From Pontibacter sp. G13 (GTDB lineage Bacteria; Bacteroidota; Bacteroidia; J057), in assembly GCF_031851795.1 (NCBI RefSeq), contig NZ_CP134696.1, positions 2,713,001-2,777,000 on the forward strand: a stretch of 64,000 nucleotides of DNA. The letters are read 5' to 3'. The position numbers and the translations under genes are program-made. The stretch's first letter is position 1. Each line of letters begins with the position of its first letter. Positions 9,001 through 17,565 of the stretch are shown piece after piece. The notes beneath the pieces were generated by a model. The model worked only from the letters and a program-made list of their open reading frames with translations, was not told the origin of the DNA and did no database searches.

Positions 9001-10864
9001 TTCTAGAAGTAGTCGGAGAAGCGATAGGGTTGGGGATATTCGGATCACTCAATCCCAGTACTGGGGACCAACTGAAGGTCGCAAAATCAAGCCCAGAACC
9101 AGAGGGCACCAATTGAACAGAATCGCCTTGGCAGATTTCTTCCGTTACAAATGGATTCAGTACGGGAGTGGTATCGACAATGACAAAGACCGAGCTCTCA
9201 TAATCACAGGACAATGTGGAGATATTGATCTGATAAGTCTGATTGCTGGTCGGCCATACCGTAGGATTCAGGGTAAACTGTCCATTGATGTTGATGGGAG
9301 GTGCCCATGAAACAGGATCAGTTGCTGACCCAGAATATGTGATCGAACTCAACGTGATAGAGTCCCCCACACAGATTCTCACGGTATCATCCGGAATCAA
9401 CAATTCCGCATCCGGCTGAAGGACGAATGATTCATACACATTACAGCCAATTCCATCATTGTAGATCGTACTGATGCTGATTGGCCCGTCTGGGGGAATG
9501 ATCTGTGCAGATGGTCCTGTAGATGGATTCACCAACATTGAGTCTGGCGCCCATGTGTAAGTCCCCGTTCCTGTCGTCTGCGCGGTCAGGGTAACCGGGG
9601 TTGTATCGGAAGGACAGTAATTGACAAACTGAGGAGGAAGGATCACACCGGGATTGACATAGATCGTAAAGCCAATGTTTGCTGACCCAATAATCGGGCA
9701 ACCATCATCTTCCAATGCGATATTCACATAATAAATACCTGTATCTGCCAAGGTGGTAGGCCAAGAGAAGGAACCAATCAGGCTATTGCCTGGACCATTG
9801 TTGATATTATAGGTGACCCCAGTGATATTTCCGGCATCTCCTGTCATGGTAAGGTTGTCGTTCGGGTTGAGCACATCCTCACCATCAATATCGAAACTCA
9901 GCGTATTGCCAGCACACACAGAGAATACATTTCCGTTGAGTTGGCCTCCAGAAATATTGTAGGGTGCACTCAAGCTAGGCGGATCGTTCAAACATTCAAT
10001 TACGACCATCTGAAGATCCCGCATGGTGGTACCAATCAGTTGTCCATTTCGGTATTCTTTCACCAAGATAGACACGATTCCCTGCTGAATGGCATCGGGG
10101 GTAAAGGCTATCTGCCCAGTCACTGGATCGAAGTTAAATGCTCCGGGAGGAGAGGTAGACATCGGATAACCGACGCTAAATCCACCCATATAGGGGATAT
10201 TGAATGCGGCTCCATTCCCAAAGTCCAAGGGATTGACCAATTCGAAGACTAGGCTGTCTCCATCTGGATCGACTGCTCCATTATTGAAAATAAATGGATT
10301 GTCCTTACAGATATAAGGAACTGGAGGCACTGTAAAGTAAGGGGAATTGTTACAGACAACATCCAAGTTATTCAGATTCCCCTCGATATACATCCGGGTT
10401 TGAGTCGAAATCACCGAGTTGGTGATAGCATAATTCCGGCAACACAGCCTCCAATGGAGATTCCAATCCGGGCATTGCTGCGGGAAGGTGTAGGTCAGCT
10501 CGTAGACATGCTGCTGAACCCCGGGCAAGATTCCATTAGGTCGACATGTACTCAATGGCTGCTGAGCCGGACACAAAGGGGATAGTTCCAAGACACTTGT
10601 TCGATTGGCCACCTGTACCGAACTGGCAACCCCACAAGAATCCGATTTGATATGGATGTTTTGCGTGCTTTGAAGCTCGGCCCCTTCACAGTCTCGGTAT
10701 ACTACCAATCGGATCAAATAGGTATTGCCCCCCAAACACTCCCAAGACAAGTCAGCTCCCATGTTATGGGTAGCATGCGCCTCTTGACTGGGTGCGAGAA
10801 GCAAGAATAATAGACACCCGGCAATCGACAAGATCGACCGGAAAGCGTGTTTCACACAGAGCAT
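6050..10864 (-). CDS. Giant SprB-repeat protein with T9SS type B sorting domain
   Basis: 1604 residues. A signal peptide (LLFLLLAPSQEAHA) is followed by the domain HNMGADLSWECLGGNTYLI that often opens such proteins. Ig-like/PKD-type modules follow to about residue 640. Then come about ten tandem SprB repeats (about 655-1400), each opening with a variant of DVSCNGSSDGSI and containing GGTPPY and PPGTYTV-like turns. A PKD domain (YGWDFGDGQ) lies near 1465. The C-terminal gliding-motility-associated domain (about 1518-1604, YVPNAFTPN... WDRWG) is the T9SS type B signal, so the protein is likely exported and held at the cell surface. SprB-type adhesins in flavobacteria carry gliding or surface attachment; whether this one does is inference. 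The third repeat (STNCVLNLGFIQI) has lost part of the motif. Confidence 0.9.
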   Translation of the reverse strand: MLCVKHAFRSILSIAGCLLFLLLAPSQEAHATHNMGADLSWECLGGNTYLIRLVVYRDCEGAELQSTQNIHIKSDSCGVASSVQVANRTSVLELSPLCPAQQPLSTCRPNGILPGVQQHVYELTYTFPQQCPDWNLHWRLCCRNYAITNSVISTQTRMYIEGNLNNLDVVCNNSPYFTVPPVPYICKDNPFIFNNGAVDPDGDSLVFELVNPLDFGNGAAFNIPYMGGFSVGYPMSTSPPGAFNFDPVTGQIAFTPDAIQQGIVSILVKEYRNGQLIGTTMRDLQMVVIECLNDPPSLSAPYNISGGQLNGNVFSVCAGNTLSFDIDGEDVLNPNDNLTMTGDAGNITGVTYNINNGPGNSLIGSFSWPTTLADTGIYYVNIALEDDGCPIIGSANIGFTIYVNPGVILPPQFVNYCPSDTTPVTLTAQTTGTGTYTWAPDSMLVNPSTGPSAQIIPPDGPISISTIYNDGIGCNVYESFVLQPDAELLIPDDTVRICVGDSITLSSITYSGSATDPVSWAPPININGQFTLNPTVWPTSNQTYQINISTLSCDYESSVFVIVDTTPVLNPFVTEEICQGDSVQLVPSGSGLDFATFSWSPVLGLSDPNIPNPIASPTTSRTYTLTVSNSCGSAAEDVDVVVYAPLSLSLNAEDVSCNGSSDGSIQAVPFGGSGNAAYVWLPPVGTPGSATVNNLPPGSYTVVGIDDAGCEATATVTVNEPPVLVVSIDSAIDVGCYGEATGELEVSATGGTPGYSFALNGSSTFLNVTSFVNLPQGPYTVTVMDSKGCTATSAPVNINQPTIPLEVVIDSVQSTNCVLNLGFIQISGNGGAIPYEFSADGGTTWSLNGAFGGLPPGLYTMMVRDYNGCMASAEVEIKEANDPFLVIDSTRDASCYGVCDGFLSFSPAGGTPPYLYLLDANALSDTFVNNLCPGYHEIAVADFFDCGYSLSFVIEEPDSLYTQAGALSDVSCNGGLDGSILALAFGGTEPYEYDISPGLGGFTNNNQFEDLVAGTYTVTVQDSNECEADFVVDILEPAPLLATPLNKLDISCFGEQDGSVEMNATGGTKPYKYSLNGSPFVLNNVFTGLAAGTYTFDVQDANGCLASANVTIIEPAPLAVTVTDINDVTCFGIANGSVTVAGSGGTPAYEFAFEAQPFGSSPILTGMAAGTYVIVIRDGNGCMAETAATLNEPDALIGSGTSQDISCYGENDGSAEVDVVGGTPAYQYLWNTGETNSTVNNLPPGNYDCIITDANNCQYSISVEVIEPPLMEFDSISYVDASCYDFADGEAFARAVGGTPSLTYVWTDSVGTDSIASGMAAGTYTVTVTDSLGCSISQDFEIGQPTPIVPELVDSDPAFCGLANGSVTIDVTGGFPEYEIFWNTTPPQTGPVAVDLFGGPDDGVYTALIVDSVGCETTFTYQVELSSQPIADFTTDFIGNGDTLILDQAGINFLNRSQFAFSYGWDFGDGQTSTDLNPIHVYHQTGTYTVELVAYDLGRACPDTAEYTFTLIPPGAIYVPNAFTPNYDEFNGYFHPIGVGVVEVEMNIWDRWGGHIITLNSMADRWDGTKNGEPCQEGVYVFVVNAVLNDGTTFYKAGTVTLIR

Positions 10865-11288
10865 AATGCCAGATTTTTACACAGCGACTAGGGAAAACAG
10901 AAACTATACTATATCAGGTACCAAAAATACAATTCCCCGACTTGTCAAAAATAGAAAAAACACCGCGATTACAAATAACCCTCATTATCAGTCAATTCCC
11001 AGAAATTCAACCGCTTAACTTTTCGGACAATTCCAAAATGGGTTAAATCTGGTTCCACTTGTAAGGAATACCGCAAAAATGTCCAATAAATGAAGAGTCA
11101 AATGAACGAAATGGCGTGCTTTTGCATGAGTCTGTCTAGACTCAAATCGGGGAATGAGCCTGCTAGAGGTACCCAAATAGGATCTTTCTGAGTGATCTTG
11201 GCCGAAGAACTGGCCGAAAAAAGGCGTGCGATTAGGAGAGAGGAGAAATATGCCCATCTACTGGGCAAAGCATGCCAAGGCATGCCGA
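10865..11288. other. Gene-free stretch
   Basis: AT-rich leader of the SprB-repeat gene with a promoter candidate at 10922-10949. Near the right end, the inverted repeat TGCCCATCTACTGGGCA (11251-11267) may act as a weak terminator for the gene to the right. No coding signal seen. Confidence 0.5.
10922..10949 (-). promoter_or_regulatory. Candidate promoter of the SprB-repeat gene
   Basis: On the minus strand TTTG is separated by 16 bases from TATTTTTG (10922-10929), a match to TAnnTTTG, about 58 bases before the start codon. The spacer is somewhat short. Confidence 0.5.
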
Positions 11289-14200
11289 TCAGGTTTTGAT
11301 CAGCTTGCCTTGGTAAACTTTTCCGTTGTAAGAAACAACGTAGAAATAGATTCCGGGAGGAAGCATTTGGATATCGAACAAATGCACATCTCCAGGGCCC
11401 ATTTCCCAAAAATCGTGAACTTGGCGTTGCCAGTTCCCATCGAATATTTCCATGTGGACTTGCGCAAGGAATTCGAGGTCCTTGAGGCCCACTTTCAAGA
11501 AGTCGGGAGAAGGATTAGGATAAACCGATACTACCTTGGTCGGATCGTATTGGAAGCGTAATACTTCCGTCTCGAAGGAGAATCCATCTCGGTGCTTTAC
11601 GACCAATTTGTAGTAATTGACACCGGCCTCAGCTTCGTTGATCACCAATCCATAATCCACCCATTCAAAGGAAACGTCCTGCCCCATTACAGAATCAATC
11701 GGCTGGAAGTCCGTTCCATTCAGGCTATGCATCAATACCAATTGAGTGGTTTTCCATTCAGTGGTGGTGGCCCAAGTGAACAATATATCGCTTCCATCCT
11801 GTTCCGCTGCGAATCCTTCGATTGGACGAGGATAGGTAGCTCCGTATGCTTTTCCATCGCCGCCTGTACCAATCCCGTAAGCGGTCAGACGCTCCACCAT
11901 CATAGTGGCTGCGTAGCGATGTTGCTCAATTTTCAGTTGCCATTGGTTTTGGGTAGGCGCAGTTCCGTGGCGATATTCTTTGAACGCCTCCATATTGATG
12001 CCCCGATGGCGGTCTTGTGGTTCGAATTGATCTGCAGGAATAGCGAACATCAGGACATCCGCAGGATCTTGCATCATTCCATCCACAACTCCTTGCTGCA
12101 GATCCCAATAATCAGTCTCATCGAAATACAACCGCATTTCCAAAGGAGAAGTAGGCTGTACCAAAGGTTCCACCACGATAAATCTACCGGCAGTTCGCCA
12201 TCCCAATTGGTTCAAGGCATACCCCGCTTCGCTAAAGTCATGACCACCATCTCCGTATTTGGGGGTAACCAGCATCCTGACGCCAGCAGCAGGAATTTCC
12301 GCACCTGAGAAATCAAGATCCTTGAATGATGCAATCAGAATATCCTCTGTAGTTTGCGGTGCTGATTCGGCCTTTTTCCAGTAGTGGGTCCAACCAAAAT
12401 CATCTTGGCAAGCAAAGTCAGCTACAAATAGTCCGGCAGTGGATGCTGTGTATTGGGGCGCTCGGCAAGCTTGGACAGCGCTAAAGCAGATATTATCCAG
12501 GTACAGGTTTTGACTGTATTCGCCTTCCAATTCCACCTCGATAGCAACCCGAATTTCCTCTCCCAAAAATGCTGAGAGATCGATTGTCTGGGTTGCCCAT
12601 TCGGAACAGGCATCTGGTTCCCATCCAATGATACTTGGATCAAATGCTGTTGCTGATGTTTCTAGGCCAGCACCGGCTTCTTCATACAGCAAGACAAAGT
12701 CTGATTCGCAAGATTTGCGCACCCATACACGGAGTCTTAGATCCTTGCCGGGATCGCTCTCTTTGTAGGCATAGTCAAAGGAAAAGCTCGCTTCAGAAGT
12801 ACCTCCCAAATCGATGGGGCGACTTACCAGCCAATCACTCGTTCCTTGCTCATCTGCACCCGTTCCTAGCCCATCGTTCCAAATTCCACTGGTATTGTAT
12901 CGAATGACCTGCTGGCCAGTATTGACACAGCTCGTCATTTGGTAGGCTTCGAAACCCACGATTCCGTCCTCATCACCCACAACCCAGCCTTCCGGCATCA
13001 AGGCGTCCTCTACGTCAACACAGTAATCGTTTCCATAAACTGGAAGTGCATCTGAAAGGGCGATGAATTGTCCTCCTCGCTTGTTGTTGGTTCTATCGTA
13101 GTCAGAAGAGAATCCGTCAATATCCAACAAAGTACCATGAACTCGATAGCTTCCTTCGGTAAGTGTTTCGATAGGAAATACAATGTCTACTGAATCCCCT
13201 GGATCGATTTTTCCTGACCACTCAATTGGCGGCTTGGAACTCCCGTTGAATTCCATCCCCAAGATGAAGTTGTCCACTTGGAGATTGCCCACGTTGTAGA
13301 CCCGGAATTTTGGTTCCCAGCTAGTCTCACATGACATTCTACCTTTTGGCAAAATTGGACGAAGGGTCAAGTCCTTGATGGCTATCAAGCTCGCCCGAGC
13401 CGTCACCAAGCTATTTCGCATTCGGCTCCGTTGATCCGGGGTGAATGAATTTCGGCAACCCTGAATCCCCGAGTCCATGAAGTTCTCATAGATATCGTGA
13501 ACATCAGTGGTAAATGGAGAGAACCCGGAAGTATCATCCATATCAGAAGAACAGCTATTCATCAACTCTCCAATGGAGCAATCCACAGCTACTCCAGAGA
13601 GATCTGGCGGGGTATCGCAGATTTGATCTCCATCGATCAAGCAATTGCCATTGTCGCAGGAATAGTTGTAGTGTGTATCGAACAGGTTGAGATAAGTACC
13701 GGCTTCGTGTACAGCAACCGTGGTTTTTTCAGGTGTTTCTCCCCAATACTCCGATTCCAAAAGCATTCCGTCATAGAGAAGGCCGTGCGCCCCAGCCTTA
13801 GTCGTCGAGCCGGTGACATCACAGTTGCCATTGGTTTTGGTACAAAGGCTATTGAGCAACCATACATTCATGTAGTCTTTGGTATCCCATCGGGACAAAT
13901 TTTTGAGACATACATGCATGGGTTGTCCAGTACCGCAATTACCGGTATCATCTCTCTTGAGATCGGACATGGTCGTAGGGACCCGGATGATTCCGGTAGT
14001 GGGGTTTCCGCTTGGGTCGAAGGAAGCAAGTGCGAATTCAATCTGGACATCAGCGCTAGGGATTCCTGCGTCTGTGTTCAAAGGATCGCCTGCATAAGGT
14101 CCTCGGTTGCGGAATGCATCATTGAGCCACTCGATTCCTTGGATGATCTGAGCATCTGTCGGATTGGAGGTACCAATAGTCGGGATGGAGTCCTCGGGAA

Positions 14201-14459
14201 GGTGCATGATATGGACGACCACTGGTATCGCAGGCAGGACGCTTCGTCCAGCAGCCAGATCCCGTCCTTGGACTGCCATACGATACAACTCCCCACTAAG
14301 CTGGTCCATATTCGAGCGGTAGGCTGGGTCAGATTGGTAGAGGAGATCATGGAAATCCTCCCCAGGCAATTGGCCCCACAAAGAGGAAAATTGACCGAAG
14401 AGAATTAGGGTCACCATGCCCAACCATCTCGCTTTTTGCCAAACAGGAAAGGTAAACAT
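11289..14459 (-). CDS. M43-like (pappalysin) secreted protein with a degenerate zinc site, T9SS type A
   Basis: 1056 residues from the ATG at 14459 (an earlier in-frame TTG is less likely). A signal peptide (MVTLILFGQFSSLWGQ) is followed by an M43/pappalysin-like region at about 60-345. That family uses HExxHxxGxxH to bind zinc. Here the same position (about residue 250) reads HEAGTYLNLFD: the second His is Thr, the Gly is Asn and the third ligand is Asp. The downstream Met-turn NFMDSGIQGCRNSFTPDQ (about 326) is kept. Two beta-sandwich regions follow (about 470-690). The C-terminus (SVYPNPSPDFLKV... GIYFYVVSYNGKVYQGKLIKT) is a T9SS type A sorting domain. I infer a secreted pseudo-protease or strongly altered enzyme. 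Codon use is like its neighbours, and the frame is intact over 3 kb. Confidence 0.8.
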   Translation of the reverse strand: MFTFPVWQKARWLGMVTLILFGQFSSLWGQLPGEDFHDLLYQSDPAYRSNMDQLSGELYRMAVQGRDLAAGRSVLPAIPVVVHIMHLPEDSIPTIGTSNPTDAQIIQGIEWLNDAFRNRGPYAGDPLNTDAGIPSADVQIEFALASFDPSGNPTTGIIRVPTTMSDLKRDDTGNCGTGQPMHVCLKNLSRWDTKDYMNVWLLNSLCTKTNGNCDVTGSTTKAGAHGLLYDGMLLESEYWGETPEKTTVAVHEAGTYLNLFDTHYNYSCDNGNCLIDGDQICDTPPDLSGVAVDCSIGELMNSCSSDMDDTSGFSPFTTDVHDIYENFMDSGIQGCRNSFTPDQRSRMRNSLVTARASLIAIKDLTLRPILPKGRMSCETSWEPKFRVYNVGNLQVDNFILGMEFNGSSKPPIEWSGKIDPGDSVDIVFPIETLTEGSYRVHGTLLDIDGFSSDYDRTNNKRGGQFIALSDALPVYGNDYCVDVEDALMPEGWVVGDEDGIVGFEAYQMTSCVNTGQQVIRYNTSGIWNDGLGTGADEQGTSDWLVSRPIDLGGTSEASFSFDYAYKESDPGKDLRLRVWVRKSCESDFVLLYEEAGAGLETSATAFDPSIIGWEPDACSEWATQTIDLSAFLGEEIRVAIEVELEGEYSQNLYLDNICFSAVQACRAPQYTASTAGLFVADFACQDDFGWTHYWKKAESAPQTTEDILIASFKDLDFSGAEIPAAGVRMLVTPKYGDGGHDFSEAGYALNQLGWRTAGRFIVVEPLVQPTSPLEMRLYFDETDYWDLQQGVVDGMMQDPADVLMFAIPADQFEPQDRHRGINMEAFKEYRHGTAPTQNQWQLKIEQHRYAATMMVERLTAYGIGTGGDGKAYGATYPRPIEGFAAEQDGSDILFTWATTTEWKTTQLVLMHSLNGTDFQPIDSVMGQDVSFEWVDYGLVINEAEAGVNYYKLVVKHRDGFSFETEVLRFQYDPTKVVSVYPNPSPDFLKVGLKDLEFLAQVHMEIFDGNWQRQVHDFWEMGPGDVHLFDIQMLPPGIYFYVVSYNGKVYQGKLIKT

Positions 14460-14742
14460 AGCCAACAAGTCAGTTTAGTTGCACACATGATCGCCAAATC
14501 ATGTCTGCGGAAAGTAATGGATGGACCATCCCGAGATCCGATCCAAGATAAGTTTGGGGTGTTTGGGGATCAGCCTAGACTGAGCACCCATATTTGGGGT
14601 ATCGTGTAAAAACCAAAAATCGCGCCGATTTGAGCAAATTCGGGTAGGGAATGTAAGAAATCGTGTAGGATTGGGGAAAATGCGTGAAATGACAATAATA
14701 TCAACTTTCGGGGATGGTCTGACAGGCTGATTGGGGAAGGAT

Positions 14743-14783
14743 AAAAAAAATAGGGAGCGACTCTATTTAAGAGCCGTCCCTAC
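14743..14783 (-). terminator. Terminator of the small-RNA unit
   Basis: On the minus strand AGGGACGGCTCT-TAAAT-AGAGTCGCTCCCT, with a small internal loop, is followed by ATTTTTTTT. Confidence 0.75.
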
Positions 14784-14886
14784 AGCACAACCATGAAAAC
14801 ACAATACACTTTCAATCCCGAAGGACTATTTTATATGAATATCTGCTTTTCTCTTTCAAGATTTAGCAGAACTTCTTTCTATCTGT
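14743..14886 (-). ncRNA. Candidate small RNA (about 145 nt)
   Basis: A perfect Bacteroidota promoter (14893-14922) is followed about 140 bases later by a strong terminator (14743-14783). Between them no frame exceeds a few codons. The RNA start (CAGTATA) can pair, with G-U pairs, with TGTGCTG just before the terminator hairpin, closing the molecule; a TCC-TTCG-GGA tetraloop hairpin lies inside. The size and closed shape would suit a 6S-like RNA, but I see no decisive motif, so the class is open. Confidence 0.5.
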
Positions 14887-14892
14887 ATACTG

Positions 14893-14922
14893 CAAATATA
14901 ACACAAACTTCATATCCGCAAA
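14893..14922 (-). promoter_or_regulatory. Promoter of the small-RNA unit
   Basis: On the minus strand TTTG (14919-14922), an 18-base spacer, then TATATTTG (14893-14900): an exact match to the Bacteroidota housekeeping promoter. Confidence 0.7.
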
Positions 14923-15205
14923 AAAAAATCGCCCGTTTCTGCGCAAAATCACAAACTTTGTGAGTATAGGTAATTTCCGCAGAACCCTTTCCTTTGGGAC
15001 TCAATAAGTTTGAGTCATACCTACATTTCAAATAACCTACGCACAATTCAGCGCGCTTTGTCAAATTCGGGTATTATACGGCTCCTTCATGAAGATTATT
15101 GCCAAAGTGTCGATTTTTTTGAAATCAATTGCACAAAAAACTACACACTTTTCTCTCAACTCCTCAAAAACACCGTTTTCTGGCAACTCACCTTCTATTC
15201 TTCAT

Positions 15206-16132
15206 TTATTCCAACCAACCCATCCTATTCATCCAGTCCCAAATCCACTGTGGCCAGCCCTTCAAATGAGCAATCTCCTCGGCCATTCCGAACCCATGAC
15301 CGCCAGTACTGGGAATGTGGACTTCTACCGAAACACCGGATTGGGCCAATGCATCTGCGAATGCCAAGCTATTTCTTACCGAAACCTTGTCATCAGCTGC
15401 ATGTAACAAAAAACACGGAGGTGTCTCTGGATCTACTTGCTTTTCTGCCGAATAGGCCTCCACTGTTTCGTATTTTGGCCAATCGCCCAATAGTTGTCTT
15501 CTACTCCAGACATGCCCGAAGGCTTCTCCCATAGAGATCACCGGATAGATGAGGATACCAAAATTGGGCTTGACCGTAAAACGCTGTTCTTCATCCCCCT
15601 CAATCACCGGTTCATGAGTCAATGCGGTAGCTGCAAGGTGCCCGCCTGCCGAAAATCCCATGACTCCTACCCTTTCAGCATTTATCGACCATTCCGCTGA
15701 TCGTTCGCGAACCACCTGCAACGCTCGCTGAAGATCCATCAAAGGCCCTTTTTCGGGCTGTTTCATCCAATAGTCAGTGGGAAGCCTGTACTTCAATACA
15801 AAAGCCGCCACCCCTCGATCCGCAAACCATTGGGCGAATTTGTGCCCTTCATGATCGATTGCCAATACACGATATCCCCCTCCCGGACATATAATTACCG
15901 CAGCGCCAGTGGCCAATTCGGGATCAGGCAAATACGGATGTAAGGTAGGATGCTGGACGTACTGGACGAGCTTCACCCCATTTGGGTTGAATGAAATCGT
16001 CTCTTCTAAGGTGTCAAGAGCGATGGAGTTTGGTGCTCCTTCGGGCCATAGAAAAAGAGAATCTTGCTGAGCCCACCCCAGTGAAGCGATCCCAGACAAC
16101 ATTATCAAACAAAAGAGAGCCTTGAGGTCCAT
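15206..16132 (-). CDS. Alpha/beta hydrolase, secreted esterase type
   Basis: 308 residues from the ATG at 16132; a TTG further upstream would place residues before the signal peptide MDLKALFCLIMLSGIASLGWA and is rejected. The fold is that of BD-FAE/acetyl-xylan-type esterases. It has the oxyanion-side motif CPGGGYRVLA, the nucleophile elbow GFSAGGH (Ser near residue 155), an acid in HAADDKV (about 250) and the catalytic His in STGGHGFG (about 280). It should hydrolyse acyl or acetyl esters in the periplasm or outside the cell. The substrate, possibly acetylated polysaccharide, is inference, since no polysaccharide locus surrounds it. No terminator is obvious directly behind it. Confidence 0.85.
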   Translation of the reverse strand: MDLKALFCLIMLSGIASLGWAQQDSLFLWPEGAPNSIALDTLEETISFNPNGVKLVQYVQHPTLHPYLPDPELATGAAVIICPGGGYRVLAIDHEGHKFAQWFADRGVAAFVLKYRLPTDYWMKQPEKGPLMDLQRALQVVRERSAEWSINAERVGVMGFSAGGHLAATALTHEPVIEGDEEQRFTVKPNFGILIYPVISMGEAFGHVWSRRQLLGDWPKYETVEAYSAEKQVDPETPPCFLLHAADDKVSVRNSLAFADALAQSGVSVEVHIPSTGGHGFGMAEEIAHLKGWPQWIWDWMNRMGWLE

Positions 16133-16267
16133 GTTTTTGGAGGGAAATATCCCAAGTTTTTGGGCGAATTGTGAGGCCAATTGTCCACAATTGGACGATT
16201 CCTGAATAACTATGCGTTTCTGCCAGGTGACCTATATCTGATCTTTCCCAAACTGGGGGATATTCAA

Positions 16268-16275
16268 TAATTTTG
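16268..16275 (+). promoter_or_regulatory. -7 element before the GroES-like gene
   Basis: TAATTTTG matches TAnnTTTG and ends 28 bases before the ATG. The region upstream (CTTTCCC) gives only a weak -33 match. Confidence 0.45.
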
Positions 16276-16303
16276 TGGGATTAATTGAAGGATAAATTGT
16301 GGT

Positions 16304-16678
16304 ATGAGCACGAGTAAAGCAGACTTGGATAAATTGGTCATTATCGGCGATAGATTACTGATCAAACCTAGAAGCGAGTCGGATCGCACCGCCAGTGGCC
16401 TTTTTCTTCCTCCCGGCATCAAGGAGAAAGAGCAGGTTCAGAGTGGATATGTCATCAAAGTGGGACCAGGTTATCCAATTCCCGTTCCCACAGAAGACTC
16501 CGAACCTTGGAAGGAAAAAGAACCGATCAAATACATTCCACTTCAAGCACAACCCGGAGACTTGGCCATTTTCTTGCAGAAAGGCGCCTACGAGGTATTC
16601 TATCAGGACCAAAAATACTTCATCGTTCCCCAGAATTCAGTGCTGATGCTGGAGCGGGATGAGGGATTATTCGACTAG
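16304..16678 (+). CDS. GroES-like co-chaperonin (stand-alone)
   Basis: 124 residues with the Cpn10 fold pattern. GDRLLIKPRSESDRTASGLFLPPG aligns with the start and mobile loop of GroES, where the loop's hydrophobic GroEL-binding triplet would be LFL. EQVQSGYVIKVGPG and an ending PQNSVLMLERDEGLF complete it. It is longer than GroES (about 95) because of an insertion with TEDSEPWKEKEPIKYIPL. No groEL gene lies beside it; the neighbours are an esterase and a cyclophilin. It may be a second, specialised GroES-like protein. The functional claim that it works with GroEL is inferred from the mobile loop alone. Confidence 0.75.
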   Translation: MSTSKADLDKLVIIGDRLLIKPRSESDRTASGLFLPPGIKEKEQVQSGYVIKVGPGYPIPVPTEDSEPWKEKEPIKYIPLQAQPGDLAIFLQKGAYEVFYQDQKYFIVPQNSVLMLERDEGLFD

Positions 16679-16749
16679 ATGCCCATGTTTTTGGCGGTTG
16701 GCCAAAAAATTCACCCATTTTGCTAAAAAATTTGACATTGATAAAAATT

Positions 16750-17565
16750 ATGCTCACCTTGCACAAAGATTTAGTAAAGTTCCTTTACGTCTTGACCGTT
16801 GGGACCCTTGGACTGGGGATAACCGGCTGCTCTGAATCAGAAAAAGCCACGACTCTCCAACCGCATATCATCATGGTAACGGATTTTGGCGAGGTGGGCA
16901 TGCATCTTTACGATGACACACCCATCCACCGGGACAACTTCCTAAAACTCGCCCAAGAGGGGTTTTTCAACGGAATGGCTTTCCATAGAGTCATCAACAA
17001 CTTTATGGTTCAGGTGGGCGATCCTCGTACCAAGGATCAATACCCAGCACAGGATACTTCTGCTGCCGATGGGCCCGGTTATACCTTGCAGGCCGAGTTT
17101 TCGGACCAGCATGTGCATCGGCGGGGCGTAATTGGAGCGGCTAGATGGGGAGATGAGCAGAATCCTGAACGGAGATCATCTGGAAGTCAATTTTATGTGG
17201 TAACAGGAAGGCCCATATCGGTTGCCAAGCTCGATTCCATGGAACAGGTCAGAACTGGAATGCTCCGAGGAGAATTACTAACCGAGTGGCAAACAGCGAC
17301 CGAATCAGGTCAATTCACTGGTGGATTCTCTGATTATCTGGCTCAACATCCGGTCAAGGATTACAAGTATCCGGCTAAAGACAAAACCACATATCTGACT
17401 GACGGTGGCGCTCCATGGCTTGATTTTACCTACACCGTATTTGGAGAGGTAACTCAAGGGATGGAAGTGATTGACCAAATAGAGGCGACTCCAGTATTTG
17501 GTGGATCTTGGCCAAAATCCCCGATTCGCATTCAGGAAATGCGCGTACTGACTAGCACCAACTAA
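16750..17565 (+). CDS. Cyclophilin-type peptidyl-prolyl isomerase lipoprotein
   Basis: 271 residues from the ATG at 16750. The signal peptide ends in a lipobox (LGLGITGC), so it is a lipoprotein. The cyclophilin domain has FHRVINNFMVQVGDP, with the catalytic Arg of FHRV, and GSQFYVVTG. These enzymes speed cis-trans isomerisation of proline bonds. Here it probably helps fold outer-membrane or periplasmic proteins. An insertion of about 70 residues (SMEQVRTGMLRGELLTEWQTA... HPVKDYKYPAKDK) sits between the two halves of the domain, a feature of several Bacteroidota homologues. It is followed by recA, with about 210 bases in between and no clear shared operon. Confidence 0.9.
   Translation: MLTLHKDLVKFLYVLTVGTLGLGITGCSESEKATTLQPHIIMVTDFGEVGMHLYDDTPIHRDNFLKLAQEGFFNGMAFHRVINNFMVQVGDPRTKDQYPAQDTSAADGPGYTLQAEFSDQHVHRRGVIGAARWGDEQNPERRSSGSQFYVVTGRPISVAKLDSMEQVRTGMLRGELLTEWQTATESGQFTGGFSDYLAQHPVKDYKYPAKDKTTYLTDGGAPWLDFTYTVFGEVTQGMEVIDQIEATPVFGGSWPKSPIRIQEMRVLTSTN

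Larger units (their letters stand above)
14460..15205. other. Gene-free stretch with a small-RNA unit
   Basis: AT-rich. It contains the promoter-to-terminator unit described at 14743-14886. The remaining parts (14460-14740 and 14925-15205) show no gene; frames there are short and low in protein-like composition. Confidence 0.6.

Noticed and set aside
15010-15534. Plus-strand frame of 174 codons
   Set aside because: It overlaps the 3' part of the esterase gene on the other strand and AT-rich spacer, with low-complexity Ser/Pro-rich translation.
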